The notes under the pieces: generated by a model | Told to the model about the DNA's origin: nothing | Seen by the model: the letters and a program-made list of their open reading frames with translations, nothing else | The model's database searches: none | NCBI RefSeq assembly: GCF_003026815.1 | Contig: NZ_PYOG01000032.1 | Coordinates: forward strand, 1-33,843 | DNA from: Photobacterium damselae | GTDB lineage: Bacteria; Pseudomonadota; Gammaproteobacteria; Enterobacterales; Vibrionaceae | DNA length: 33,843 nt | Reading direction: 5' to 3' | Made by a program: the position numbers and the translations under genes | Shown here: positions 21,456-30,500 of the stretch, one piece after another | How positions within the stretch are numbered: the stretch's first letter is position 1 | How the letters are laid out: each line of letters starts with the position of its first letter

Positions 21456-21673
21456 ATCAGCCTCCAAATGGGGAATGTAAATGTTATGGTTATATTTAAG
21501 TGCTATAACTAGTTTATACTCAAGAAACCTAAGTATGTAACAATTATGCCGCTAACGACTAAACAAAGTGGCATACAATCAATGATTGCAAAAATAGCAC
21601 GACAAACTACAACCATCAAAACGTGATCATGGTTATAGTATGCGTTTTCCAATTTATAAAAAATGAGATCCCC

Positions 21674-22057
21674 ATGAGCCAATTTGTTTTACTCGGTTTT
21701 ATCGCTCTTGGCGGTGCGTTTGGCGCCTGCTCCCGTTACTTAGTATCTGAGCTGTGCGTGGTACTGTTTGGCCGTGGCTTCCCATATGGAACATTAACTG
21801 TAAACATCGTCGGCTCCCTAATTATGGGTTTGCTGATGTCGGCATTAAATCAAGGAATGATTGAAGCTGCGCCATGGCGTCCAATCATAGGCCTTGGTTT
21901 CCTTGGAGCTTTAACAACTTTCTCAACCTTCTCAATGGATAACGTCGTTATGATTCAGCAAGGTGAGTTTGTTAAAGCCGGACTTAACATTATCCTCAAC
22001 GTAGTGTTAAGTATCACCGCTTGTTATGTTGGCTACCAATTAATGATGAAGAGCTAA
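21674..22057 (+). CDS. crcB: Fluoride ion channel FluC/CrcB
   Basis: Dual-topology four-helix membrane protein that forms a dimeric fluoride export channel. The 127 residues contain GGAFGACSRYLVSE (R21), GRGFPYGTLTVNIVGS (N44 lining the pore) and GFLGALTTFSTFS (81-87), the conserved phenylalanine/threonine track. An in-frame upstream ATG at 21623 would add 17 residues that do not resemble FluC, so 21674 is chosen. The upstream region has no recognisable crcB fluoride riboswitch. A hairpin terminator follows. Confidence 0.94.
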   Translation: MSQFVLLGFIALGGAFGACSRYLVSELCVVLFGRGFPYGTLTVNIVGSLIMGLLMSALNQGMIEAAPWRPIIGLGFLGALTTFSTFSMDNVVMIQQGEFVKAGLNIILNVVLSITACYVGYQLMMKS

Positions 22058-22077
22058 ACTTATCATTACGAGTTAGC

Positions 22078-22106
22078 AAAACGCCTCGCCATTGCGGGGC
22101 GTTTTT
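22078..22106 (+). terminator. Terminator of crcB
   Basis: ACGCCTCG (22081-22088) pairs with CGGGGCGT (one G-U pair), ATTG-type loop, followed by a T tract (GTTTTTGT). Confidence 0.8.
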
Positions 22107-22164
22107 GTATCTACTCAATGGGGTAAAAATGGAGCTAAAAATTGGCTTTACTCGGTTTTAGGCG

Positions 22165-22192
22165 AAAAAAAACCTCGCATTAAGCGAGGTTT
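22165..22192 (-). terminator. Distal terminator of the tRNA operon
   Basis: AACCTCGC (22171-22178) pairs with GCGAGGTT (22184-22191), 5-nt loop. On the minus strand the stem is followed by eight T. It resembles the proximal terminator at 22302-22330 in sequence and in what flanks it, as if the unit was duplicated. Confidence 0.85.
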
Positions 22193-22200
22193 CTTTATCG

Positions 22201-22245
22201 TGGTTGGTAAAGAACCAGATTCTGACGATCTGTGAACACCAACCA
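22201..22245 (-). pseudogene. Decayed, internally deleted tRNA-Pro-like element in the operon trailer
   Basis: A 45-nt element between the two terminators. TGGTTGGT (22201-22208) pairs with ACCAACCA (22238-22245), an acceptor-like 8-bp stem. Inside it, CAGAT (22216-22220) pairs with ATCTG (22228-22232) around a 7-nt loop, like an anticodon arm. No D or T arm remains. Its flank 22191-22212 matches the 3' end and trailer of tRNA-Pro at 22329-22350 (16 of 20 bases in my alignment of 22193-22212 with 22331-22350), and AACCAGAT also occurs in the tRNA-Pro anticodon arm. It is therefore probably a tRNA-Pro copy with an internal deletion. Whether it is stable RNA is unknown. Confidence 0.5.
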
Positions 22246-22301
22246 AAACCATGACATTGCTCGAAATACAAAGTGTACTTCTTTGCTTGGTTTTTAGATG
22301 T

Positions 22302-22330
22302 AAAAAAGCCTCGTTTTTCAACGAGGCTTT
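22302..22330 (-). terminator. Proximal terminator of the tRNA operon
   Basis: AAAGCCTCGT (22305-22314) pairs with ACGAGGCTTT (22321-22330), 6-nt loop; on the minus strand followed by six T. It lies directly after the last tRNA-Pro. Confidence 0.85.
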
Positions 22331-22338
22331 CTTAATAG

Positions 22339-22415
<77 letters not shown>

Positions 22416-22469
22416 ACAATGTTTTAGGCTTTAAGCCAAGGTGCTTAGAACTGCTAAGAACCTAAATAA

Positions 22470-22546
22470 TGGGGTGACCAACGAGGATCGAACTCGCGAC
22501 AACCGGAATCACAATCCGGGACTCTACCAACTGAGCTATGGTCACC
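22470..22546 (-). tRNA. tRNA-His(GTG), copy 2
   Basis: 77 nt with encoded G-1 and CCA. Acceptor GTGACCA pairs with TGGTCAC, and G-1 faces C73, the histidine identity element. Anticodon loop TTGTGAT gives GTG. It differs from the other tRNA-His in the acceptor stem and T loop while keeping pairing. Confidence 0.97.
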
Positions 22547-22554
22547 AATGTAAG

Positions 22555-22631
<77 letters not shown>

Positions 22632-22687
22632 AAAACTGTTTTTGAGCTTTCGCTCTGAAAAGTCAATAATATCAACTCTTCGTAATA

Positions 22688-22764
22688 TGGGGTGGCTAAC
22701 GAGGCTTGAACTCGCGACAACCGGAATCACAATCCGGGACTCTACCAACTGAGCTATAGCCACC
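22688..22764 (-). tRNA. tRNA-His(GTG), copy 1
   Basis: 77 nt with G-1 and encoded CCA. Acceptor GTGGCTA pairs with TAGCCAC; anticodon GTG; T loop TTCAAGC. Its acceptor stem is the same as that of E. coli tRNA-His as I recall it, so this looks like the ancestral copy. Confidence 0.97.
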
Positions 22765-22794
22765 AATGTTTTTTGCCAACTTTTATATTCCGGA

Positions 22795-22871
<77 letters not shown>

Positions 22872-22892
22872 ATGCCCTGTCGGCGGAGACGA

Positions 22893-22945
22893 ATATTACG
22901 GATTAGCCCCCTCTTCGTCTAGTCTTTTTTTCATTTTTTTTTGCG
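22893..22945 (-). promoter_or_regulatory. tRNA operon promoter with A-tract UP element
   Basis: On the minus strand a TAGACG -35 (complement of 22916-22921), exactly 17 nt, and a TAATAT -10 (complement of 22893-22898), then a GC-rich discriminator (TCGTCTCCGCC) typical of stringently controlled stable-RNA promoters. Immediately upstream of the -35 is an A-tract block (complement of about 22924-22945) that fits an UP element. The predicted start is about 15 nt before tRNA-Arg. Confidence 0.75.
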
Positions 22946-23149
22946 TTCGGTGTATTTATAAACAAAAACTGATTGATTCGTATCATACAAATACAGCCCA
23001 GTTATTTCATCTCATTGGCAAATTTCTTATAATTACTTTATGTTTACAATTTAAACATTTATTTAAACTCATATAAATAGTCAATTCTAAGAATAATCCA
23101 AGTTGGTTAAATGCCATCTAAAAGCAAAACGATTACAAGGAAGTAAACC

Positions 23150-23560
23150 ATGAGCTTAAAGCGATTTTCTTTATTCTCTGCCCTAACCATCCTTTTTACT
23201 GTCGGATCCGTTATTGCAGCAGATATGTCTAATGAAGCAATAGAACAACGAATCAAACCCGTTGGCTCTCTGTATCTAGAGGGAGATGCCCCTATCGTAA
23301 AAGTTGCGGCAAGTCCTCGTGGCGGAGAGCAGGTTTACAACACCTATTGTTCTGCTTGCCATACTAGTGGGGTAATGAATGCACCGAAAAAGGGTGATGC
23401 TGCAGATTGGAAAGATCGTCTAGCACAAGGCCAAGAAATTCTCGCAAAACATGCCATTGAAGGTTTCAATGCTATGCCAGCGAAAGGATCTTGTATGGAC
23501 TGTAGTGACGAAGAGATCATTGCTGCTATTAACTATATGACCGAAGGATTAACGCAGTAA
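23150..23560 (+). CDS. Periplasmic cytochrome c5-type monohaem protein
   Basis: 136 aa with a Sec signal peptide (residues 1 to about 24, FSLFSALTILFTVGSVIAA). One CXXCH haem site, C67-S-A-C70-H71, and probable axial ligand M109 (NAMPAKG). The pair C115/C118 in GSCMDCSDEE is the extra disulfide typical of cytochrome c5. It is a small periplasmic electron carrier, probably between the quinol-oxidising chain and terminal oxidases or reductases. AAGGAAG precedes the start. It is convergent with rep, sharing a terminator. Confidence 0.94.
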   Translation: MSLKRFSLFSALTILFTVGSVIAADMSNEAIEQRIKPVGSLYLEGDAPIVKVAASPRGGEQVYNTYCSACHTSGVMNAPKKGDAADWKDRLAQGQEILAKHAIEGFNAMPAKGSCMDCSDEEIIAAINYMTEGLTQ

Positions 23561-23566
23561 TAAACA

Positions 23567-23597
23567 AAAAAACCACCGCACTATTGGCGGTGGTTTT
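23567..23597. terminator. Bidirectional terminator between cytochrome c5 and rep
   Basis: AACCACCGC (23571-23579) pairs perfectly with GCGGTGGTT (23587-23595), 7-nt loop, A run on the left and T run on the right. It serves both convergent genes. Confidence 0.9.
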
Positions 23598-23637
23598 AGA
23601 AATAACAAAGTTAACGCGGTTTACCCGTGTTGTTAAT

Positions 23638-25656
23638 TTAGTCTTTATTAAACATGGCTCGAATATTGGCAATATGCGCCTGACCGCGCTGCATACGCTC
23701 TTGAGCAGTAACAGGTTTCTTTTCTGTATCCCACTCCAGATCATCTTGTGGCAATTCATACAAGAAGCGACTTGGCTCAGGCTTAATCAACTCACCATAT
23801 TGACGGCGCTCTTTACACATGGTGAAAGTCAGTTCTCGTTGTGCTCGGGTGATGCCCACATAAGCGAGACGGCGCTCTTCTTCAATATTGTCTTCATCAA
23901 TACTGGTTTGATGCGGCAAAATTCCCTCTTCAGAGCCAACAAGATAAACATAAGGGAACTCCAATCCCTTTGAGGCGTGCAATGTCATTAGCTGCACCTG
24001 ATCTGCATTATCATCATCTTCCCCACGCTCCATCATATCGCGCAAGGTCATACGCTGAACCACCTCTTTTAAACTGCGCTCTTGCTGGTCATAATTATCA
24101 CCTTCAAGATCAGCTGTGATCCAACTATACAGATCAGAGACATTTTTCATGCGCATCTCAGCAGCTTTCGGACTGGCTGATGTCTCATACAACCAATCTT
24201 CATAATGAATATCCCGCACTAACTGACGCACTGCTGCAACCGTATCGCCACGCTCAGCATTATCTGCTAACTCAACCACCCAACGCGTAAATCGCTGCAA
24301 AGACTCTAAACCTCGACCAGACAGATGCTGTTCAAGACCCAGCTCGAAGCTTGCAGCAAATAAACTCTTGCCACGCATATTGGCGTAATTACCCAACTTT
24401 TCTAACGTTACCGGACCAATTTCACGACGAGGTGTATTCACAATACGTAAAAAGGCGTTGTCATCATCTTGGTTAGTGAGTAACCGCAGATACGCCATGA
24501 TATCTTTAATTTCTGCGCGCGAGAAAAACGATGTACCACCTGAGATCTTATATGGAATACGGTTTTGCATTAATGCTTTTTCAAACAAGCGGGACTGATG
24601 GTTGCCTCGATACAAAATGGCATAATCTTTATAAGCTGTGTTATTTAAAAAGCGATGGGCAATCAACTCACCAACCACTTTTTCAGCCTCATGCTCTTCA
24701 TTTTTAGCCGTGATAACCTTGAGTAATGCCCCTTCTTCCAGCTCTGAAAATAGCGTTTTCTCAAAGACGTGTGGATTATTGGCAATCAAGATATTCGCCG
24801 TACGTAAAATACGACTGGTTGAGCGGTAGTTTTGCTCAAGTTTGATCACCTTAAGGCTTGGGAAATCTTTATTTAGCAAGGCTAAGTTTTCTGGCTGTGC
24901 ACCACGCCATGAGTAAATAGACTGATCATCATCACCCACCACGGTAAATCGAGCACGTTCCCCAACCAGAAGTTTTACAAAAATATATTGGCTGGTGTTG
25001 GTATCTTGATACTCATCCACCAGCAAATAACGAATTTTATTTTGCCAGCGACTGCGCACTTCTTCATTGTCTCGCAGTAGTAATACAGGCATTAAAATCA
25101 GATCATCAAAATCTAACGCATTATAAGCCTTCATTTGACGCTGATAGAGATGGTAGCAGTGAGCAAATAGCTGATCTCGCTCTGAACGCGCGCGTGCTGC
25201 TGCATCTACTGGAGACAGCATGTCATTTTTCCAATTTGAAATAGACGACAATAGCTGTTTCAAAAGATCTTTATCACCTTCCAATTCATCTTCTGTCAGC
25301 TCTTTTAGTAACGCCATCTGATCTTGGTCATCAAACAGAGAAAAGTTCGCCTTAAGACCCAGAGCTTTGTATTCACGACGAATAATATTGAGACCTAAGG
25401 TGTGGAAGGTCGATACCATTAAACCTTTAGACTCTTGCTTACCTAAAGTTTGACCGACACGCTCTTTCATCTCACGTGCCGCTTTATTGGTAAAGGTTAA
25501 GGCAGCAATATTACGTGCTTTATAGTCACAATGCTGAACCAAATACGCAATTTTGTTAGTGATCACTCGCGTCTTACCAGAACCAGCTCCTGCTAGCACT
25601 AAGCAAGGACCAGAAACGAATTTTACCGCCTCATTTTGCCTTGGATTCAGTTTCAT
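23638..25656 (-). CDS. rep: ATP-dependent DNA helicase Rep
   Basis: Superfamily 1A 3'-5' helicase that clears proteins ahead of the replisome and aids restart of stalled forks. 672 aa (E. coli 673). Motifs seen: Q motif NPRQNEAV, Walker A GAGSGKT (23-29), motif Ia [10 protein letters not shown], motif II DEYQD (214-218), motif [16 protein letters not shown], motif [10 protein letters not shown], motif [14 protein letters not shown] and motif [13 protein letters not shown]. Rep rather than UvrD is favoured by length, the [14 protein letters not shown] start and the neighbouring cytochrome c5 gene. AAGGTAG precedes the ATG. Confidence 0.97.
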   Translation of the reverse strand: MKLNPRQNEAVKFVSGPCLVLAGAGSGKTRVITNKIAYLVQHCDYKARNIAALTFTNKAAREMKERVGQTLGKQESKGLMVSTFHTLGLNIIRREYKALGLKANFSLFDDQDQMALLKELTEDELEGDKDLLKQLLSSISNWKNDMLSPVDAAARARSERDQLFAHCYHLYQRQMKAYNALDFDDLILMPVLLLRDNEEVRSRWQNKIRYLLVDEYQDTNTSQYIFVKLLVGERARFTVVGDDDQSIYSWRGAQPENLALLNKDFPSLKVIKLEQNYRSTSRILRTANILIANNPHVFEKTLFSELEEGALLKVITAKNEEHEAEKVVGELIAHRFLNNTAYKDYAILYRGNHQSRLFEKALMQNRIPYKISGGTSFFSRAEIKDIMAYLRLLTNQDDDNAFLRIVNTPRREIGPVTLEKLGNYANMRGKSLFAASFELGLEQHLSGRGLESLQRFTRWVVELADNAERGDTVAAVRQLVRDIHYEDWLYETSASPKAAEMRMKNVSDLYSWITADLEGDNYDQQERSLKEVVQRMTLRDMMERGEDDDNADQVQLMTLHASKGLEFPYVYLVGSEEGILPHQTSIDEDNIEEERRLAYVGITRAQRELTFTMCKERRQYGELIKPEPSRFLYELPQDDLEWDTEKKPVTAQERMQRGQAHIANIRAMFNKD

Positions 25657-25769
25657 CTTTCTACCTTATCGTCACGATTTTCTCTGTCAGCGTCGCATTG
25701 TAACCAGAATAGTATGATTGTCTATTTTGCCCATGACACTGCAGTATTTTTTTTCATTTTAATTAAAAC

Positions 25770-25797
25770 TTGCACAAATTTGAGAGCCAACTAAAAT
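25770..25797 (+). promoter_or_regulatory. Candidate promoter of the tetR-MFP-RND operon
   Basis: TTGCAC (25770-25775), 16-nt spacer, TAAAAT (25792-25797). The palindromic operator begins three bases after the -10, in the region of the predicted transcription start, ideal for repression. Confidence 0.55.
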
Positions 25798-25800
25798 TGG

Positions 25801-25818
25801 TGAATGAACGTTCACTCA
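25801..25818 (+). promoter_or_regulatory. Palindromic TetR-type operator
   Basis: TGAATGAACGTTCACTCA is an 18-bp palindrome with one mismatched pair, centred on AACGTT. TGAATGAACG-type sites are typical of AcrR-like TetR repressors of efflux operons. It lies just downstream of the -10, 28 nt before the tetR start, implying autorepression of the whole operon. Confidence 0.8.
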
Positions 25819-25845
25819 TCAATAAATCAGCGATCAGATATCACC

Positions 25846-26412
25846 ATGAATGATAAAAAAGAACGTATTTTACAAGCAACAGAAATGCTGCTTGCAAAGC
25901 ACGGGTTTCATGGCCTCTCGATGCAAAAAGTTGCGCAAGAAGCAGGCGTTGCAGCAGGAACAATCTATCGTTATTTTGCCGATAAAGATGATCTGCTCTA
26001 TCAACTTCATGATCATATTTTAGGTTATGTGGCACAAAAAATAGTGCAAGACCTCAATGATGACATGAGTTTGAAACAGCAATTTCGCACCATATGGCTC
26101 AACATTTGGAATATGGCGATAAATGGAGAAGTTCTGTTAATCAATCAAGGTCAGTTTGAACACCTACCTCGACGAAATTCATCAGAACAACGTCTTCGTG
26201 AGAAAAAGCTGTTTGCTAAAATCGATCAAATGTTCGATCAAGGCAAAGAAGTCGGTCTTTTTAAACGACTTGATAACGATATTTTGAGCGTACTAAGCCT
26301 AGAACCAAGTGCTTGTCTCGCTCGTAAGAAAATGAATGGCATGCTTGATGTCAGTCCTCAACAGCTGGAAGCAGCGATTGAAGCGGCATGGGATGCCATT
26401 GTTCAGCATTAA
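25846..26412 (+). CDS. TetR/AcrR-family repressor of the adjacent RND pump
   Basis: 188 aa from the chosen start. N-terminal TetR DNA-binding domain: ERILQATEMLLAKHGFHGLSMQKVAQEAGVAAGTIYRYFADKDDLL in shortened form, with the helix-turn-helix at about residues 25-44 (SMQKVAQEAGVAAGTIYRYF). The C-terminal ligand domain is variable, as usual, so the inducer is unknown. An upstream in-frame ATG at 25804 would place the palindromic operator inside the coding region, so 25846 is preferred, although no good ribosome-binding site precedes it. First gene of a three-gene operon; 23 nt to the membrane fusion protein. Confidence 0.9.
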   Translation: MNDKKERILQATEMLLAKHGFHGLSMQKVAQEAGVAAGTIYRYFADKDDLLYQLHDHILGYVAQKIVQDLNDDMSLKQQFRTIWLNIWNMAINGEVLLINQGQFEHLPRRNSSEQRLREKKLFAKIDQMFDQGKEVGLFKRLDNDILSVLSLEPSACLARKKMNGMLDVSPQQLEAAIEAAWDAIVQH

Positions 26413-26435
26413 TAATAATTGGAGCACACCCAACG

Positions 26436-27542
26436 ATGAAAAAATGGATAGTGATGCTACTTCTCGCCCTCCTGCTATTTGGGAGCGTGATTGGTTTCAA
26501 TCTATTTAAAGAAAAGAAGATAGCCGAGTATATGGCCAATATGCCTGAACCTGACTATCCGGTGACAGTCACAACGGCGCAAAATACCAATTGGGTGCCA
26601 TCCATTGAAGCTATCGGCTTTATCGAACCAAACCAAGGGGTAACTATTACTTCTCAGGTTTCAGGCATTATCGATAAAATTGATTTTGACTCTGGCATGA
26701 AGGTGAAAAAAGATCAGCCTTTAGTTACGCTAGATTCTGATGTAGAAAAAGCACAATTGCAGAGTAACGTAGCTCGTCTACCTGCGGCGAAAGCAAAATA
26801 CATCCGTTACCAAGAGCTGTATAAGAAAAATTCTATTTCAAAAGAAGCTTATGAAGATGCTCAAGCGTCTTACTTCTCCTTAAAAGCGGATATTGAAAGT
26901 CAACGCGCACAGCTCGACCGTCGCACTATCAAAGCCCCATTTAGCGGTCAGGTAGGTCTACGTAACGTGTTCCTTGGCCAATACATTCAGCCTAGTACTG
27001 ATGTGGTTCGCCTTGAAGATACTTCTGTTATGAAATTGCGCTTTACTGTGCCGCAGACCGACATTTCTGATATTCACTTAGGTCAAAATGTTGAGATCTT
27101 TGTTGATGCATACCCAGAAACGCCATTTAGCGGCAAGATCAGTGCAATTGAGCCAGCAGTTAATTACCAAAGTGGTTTAATCCAGGTTCAAGCCAACATC
27201 CCAAATAATGATGGTCAGTTACGTAGTGGTATGTTTGCCCGTGCTCACATCATCTTACCTACGTTAAAAGATCAGATTATTCTGCCGCAAACCTCCATCA
27301 CCTACACCCTATATGGTGACAATGTTTATATTGCAGCAAAAGATGACAAAGGCACGCTACGCGTTAAGCAGTCTGTAGTTAAAACTGGTGAACACAAAGG
27401 CGATATCGTTCATGTTCTTGATGGTGTGAAACCTGGTGATGTTGTTGTTACTTCAGGTCAAGTTCGTCTAAGCAACAATGCGAAAGTGCACGTAGTTGAA
27501 AGTGATGCACTTAAGAGCCCAGCAGAAACCCCAATGCTGTAA
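26436..27542 (+). CDS. Periplasmic adaptor (membrane fusion protein) of an RND efflux pump
   Basis: 368 aa. An uncleaved N-terminal membrane anchor or signal (MKKWIVMLLLALLLFGSVIGF) is followed by the HlyD/RND-adaptor layout: biotinyl-lipoyl domain (QGVTITSQVSGIIDKIDFDSG ... VTLDSDVEKAQ in pieces), an alpha-hairpin (QSNVARLPAAKAKYIRY to FSLKADIESQRAQ), return of the lipoyl half (IKAPFSGQVGLRNVFLGQYI), beta-barrel and membrane-proximal domain. There is no lipobox cysteine, so it is not a lipoprotein. MexH-like by partner. GGAG lies 11 nt upstream of the ATG at 26436; a longer frame from 26388 overlaps tetR and adds no family sequence. It joins the RND permease to an outer-membrane channel, probably TolC encoded elsewhere. 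Confidence 0.93.
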   Translation: MKKWIVMLLLALLLFGSVIGFNLFKEKKIAEYMANMPEPDYPVTVTTAQNTNWVPSIEAIGFIEPNQGVTITSQVSGIIDKIDFDSGMKVKKDQPLVTLDSDVEKAQLQSNVARLPAAKAKYIRYQELYKKNSISKEAYEDAQASYFSLKADIESQRAQLDRRTIKAPFSGQVGLRNVFLGQYIQPSTDVVRLEDTSVMKLRFTVPQTDISDIHLGQNVEIFVDAYPETPFSGKISAIEPAVNYQSGLIQVQANIPNNDGQLRSGMFARAHIILPTLKDQIILPQTSITYTLYGDNVYIAAKDDKGTLRVKQSVVKTGEHKGDIVHVLDGVKPGDVVVTSGQVRLSNNAKVHVVESDALKSPAETPML

Positions 27543-27554
27543 TCTGGAGGAACA

Positions 27555-30500
27555 ATGCGCTTTACAGATGTTTTTATTAAACGTCCTGTTCTTGCGGTAT
27601 CGATCAGCTTTCTGATCGCTCTACTCGGCCTGCAAGCCGTTTTTAAAATGCAGGTCCGAGAATACCCAGACATGACAAACACTGTAGTAACGGTGAGTAC
27701 CGGCTACTACGGTGCCAGTGCAGATCTAATCCAAGGCTTTATTACTCAGCCATTGGAACAGGCCATTGCACAGGCAGATAATATCGATTATATGACTTCA
27801 TCATCGGTATTGGGTTCTTCTACCATTACCGTTAACATGAAGCTTAATACCGATCCCAATGCGGCACTTGCTGATATTCTAGCTAAGACTAACTCGGTTC
27901 GTTCCCAGCTACCAAAAGAAGCTGAAGACCCAACCGTAACCATGTCTACTGGCTCTGGTACAGCGGTAATGTATATCGGTTTTACCAGTGACGAATTATC
28001 TTCAAGCCAAATCACTGACTACTTACAACGAGTGGTCACCCCGCAGTTGTTCACCGTAAATGGTGTATCAAAAGTTGACCTATACGGTGGCATGAAATAC
28101 GCCCTTCGTGTATGGCTAGATCCTGCCAAAATGGGGGCTTATAACTTATCTGCTGCTGATGTGATGAATGTGCTTAACAGCAACAACTATCAATCAGCAA
28201 CAGGTCAAGCAACTGGCGAGTTTGTGTTGTATAACGGTTCTGCAGATACTCAGGTGAAAAACACCGATGAACTGAAGAAACTGGTCGTATCAACTCAAAA
28301 AGGCCAAGTGATTCGTTTAGGTGATATAGCCAAAGTAACGCTAGCGAAAAGTCATGACCAGTACCGTGCAACAGCCAATGGTCAGGAAGCCGTTGTAGCC
28401 GCGATCAACGCAGCACCAACAGCCAACCCAATCAACATTGCTAAAGGTATATACCAAATCTTACCCGAACTTGAACGCAACATGCCAAGTACGATTAAGA
28501 TGAACATCATGTATGACTCCACTATTGCTATTAATGAGTCAATTCACGAAGTTATTAAAACTATTGTTGAAGCGGCCGTAATCGTACTGGTTGTTATTAC
28601 TTTATTCTTGGGTTCAATCCGTGCCGTAGTGATCCCTGTTGTGACCATCCCGCTATCACTGATTGGTGTGGCGATGGTGATGCAAGCGCTAGGTTTTTCA
28701 TGGAACTTGTTAACCTTACTAGCCATGGTTCTCGCCATCGGTCTGGTGGTGGATGACGCCATCGTTGTACTCGAAAACGTTGACCGTCATATAAAAGAAG
28801 GCGAATCGCCGTTCCGAGCTGCGATCATTGGTACTCGAGAAATTGCCGTTCCGGTTATTGCTATGACTCTAACCTTAGGTGCGGTATACGCTCCGATCGC
28901 ACTAATGGGTGGCTTAACTGGTACCCTATTTAAAGAGTTTGCTCTTACCCTAGCGGGTACTGTATTCATCTCTGGTATTGTGGCTCTGACCCTATCACCA
29001 ATGATGTGTTCAAAAATGCTTAAAGCAGATAAAACGCCAAGCAAGTTTGAACAAGTTGTCCATAACACTCTAGAGCGTATTACTGTTCGTTATGAAAAGA
29101 TTCTGCACGGCTTAATGACTATGCGTCCTGTAGTCATTGGCTTTGCGGTTTTAGTTTTCGTTAGCTTACCGTTAATGTTTAAGTTCATCCCAAGTGAACT
29201 CGCTCCAGCAGAAGATAACGGTGTGGTTGTACTAATGGCAAACGCACCATCGAATGTGAACTTAGATTACATTCAAAACACCATGGATCAGGTTAACCAT
29301 GTATTAACGGATCAACCTGAAGTGGCTTTCTCCATGATCTTCTCTGGGGTAATGACATCGAACCAAGCTTTTGGTATTGCTTCTTTAGTACCATGGAGTG
29401 AACGTAAAGCGAGTCAGGCTCAAATTGCAAAACGTGTAACAGGCTTAGTAAAAGATGTTCCACAAATGGCAGTAACGGCATTCCAGATGCCACCATTGCC
29501 AGGTGCAGGTTCTGGCCTTCCAATGCAGTTTGTTATCACTACACCAAATAACTTTGAAAGTTTATTCCAAGTAGCGAGTACTTTCTTAACTAAGGTGAAA
29601 GAGAATCCACAAATTGTTTATTCCGACCTCGACCTTAATTTTGATTCAGCAACGATGAAGATTAAGATTGATAAGGATAAAGCGGGCGCTTATGGCATCA
29701 CCATGCAAAACATTGGTCAAACACTTAGTACCATGATGGCTGATGGTTATGTCAACCGTATCGACTTAAATGGTCGCTCTTATGAAGTGATCCCACAGGT
29801 TGAACGTAAATACCGTTTAAACCCAGAGAATCTAAAGAACTACTATGTTCGAGCTGCTAACGGAGACTCTATTCCACTAAGTAGCCTAGTAACAATAAGC
29901 GTTATTTCAGAACCACGCTCATTACCAACCTTTAACCAGTTAAACTCAGCAACTATCAGTGCTGCGTTAGCTCCAGGGGTTGCAATGGGTGATGCGATTA
30001 ATTGGTTTGAAAGTACAGCTCAAACCGTTCTTCCATCAGGTTACCAATATAACTTCATGGGTGAAGCTCGTCAGTTTGTAACTGAAGGTAATGCACTTTA
30101 CTTTACGTTCTTATTGGCTTTGGCGATCATCTTCTTAGTGTTAGCAATCCAATTTGAATCACTACGCGATCCGTTGGTTATTCTGATTACTGTTCCTCTT
30201 GCAATTTGTGGTGCATTAATTTCCCTTGCATGGGGAGCCGCAACCATGAACATCTACTCGCAAGTCGGACTTATCACCTTAATCGGCTTGATCAGTAAAC
30301 ACGGTATTTTGATTTGTGAAGTTGCCAAAGAAGAACAACTTAACAATAAAAAATCCCGTATGGATGCTGTTATTGAAGCGGCTCGAATTCGTCTTCGTCC
30401 AATCTTAATGACAACAGCGGCAATGATTGCAGGTCTAATCCCGCTACTTTATGCATCTGGTGCAGGTGCTGCATCGCGCTTTAGTATTGGTATTGTTATC

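Noticed and set aside
22201..22245. tRNA-like element read as a selenocysteine-type tRNA (loop contains TCA)
   Set aside because: There is no D arm, T arm or U33, and it is far too short for tRNA-Sec; a deleted tRNA-Pro copy explains it better.
25804..25845. Upstream ATG extending the TetR protein
   Set aside because: It would put the palindromic operator within the coding sequence and adds residues not typical of the family.
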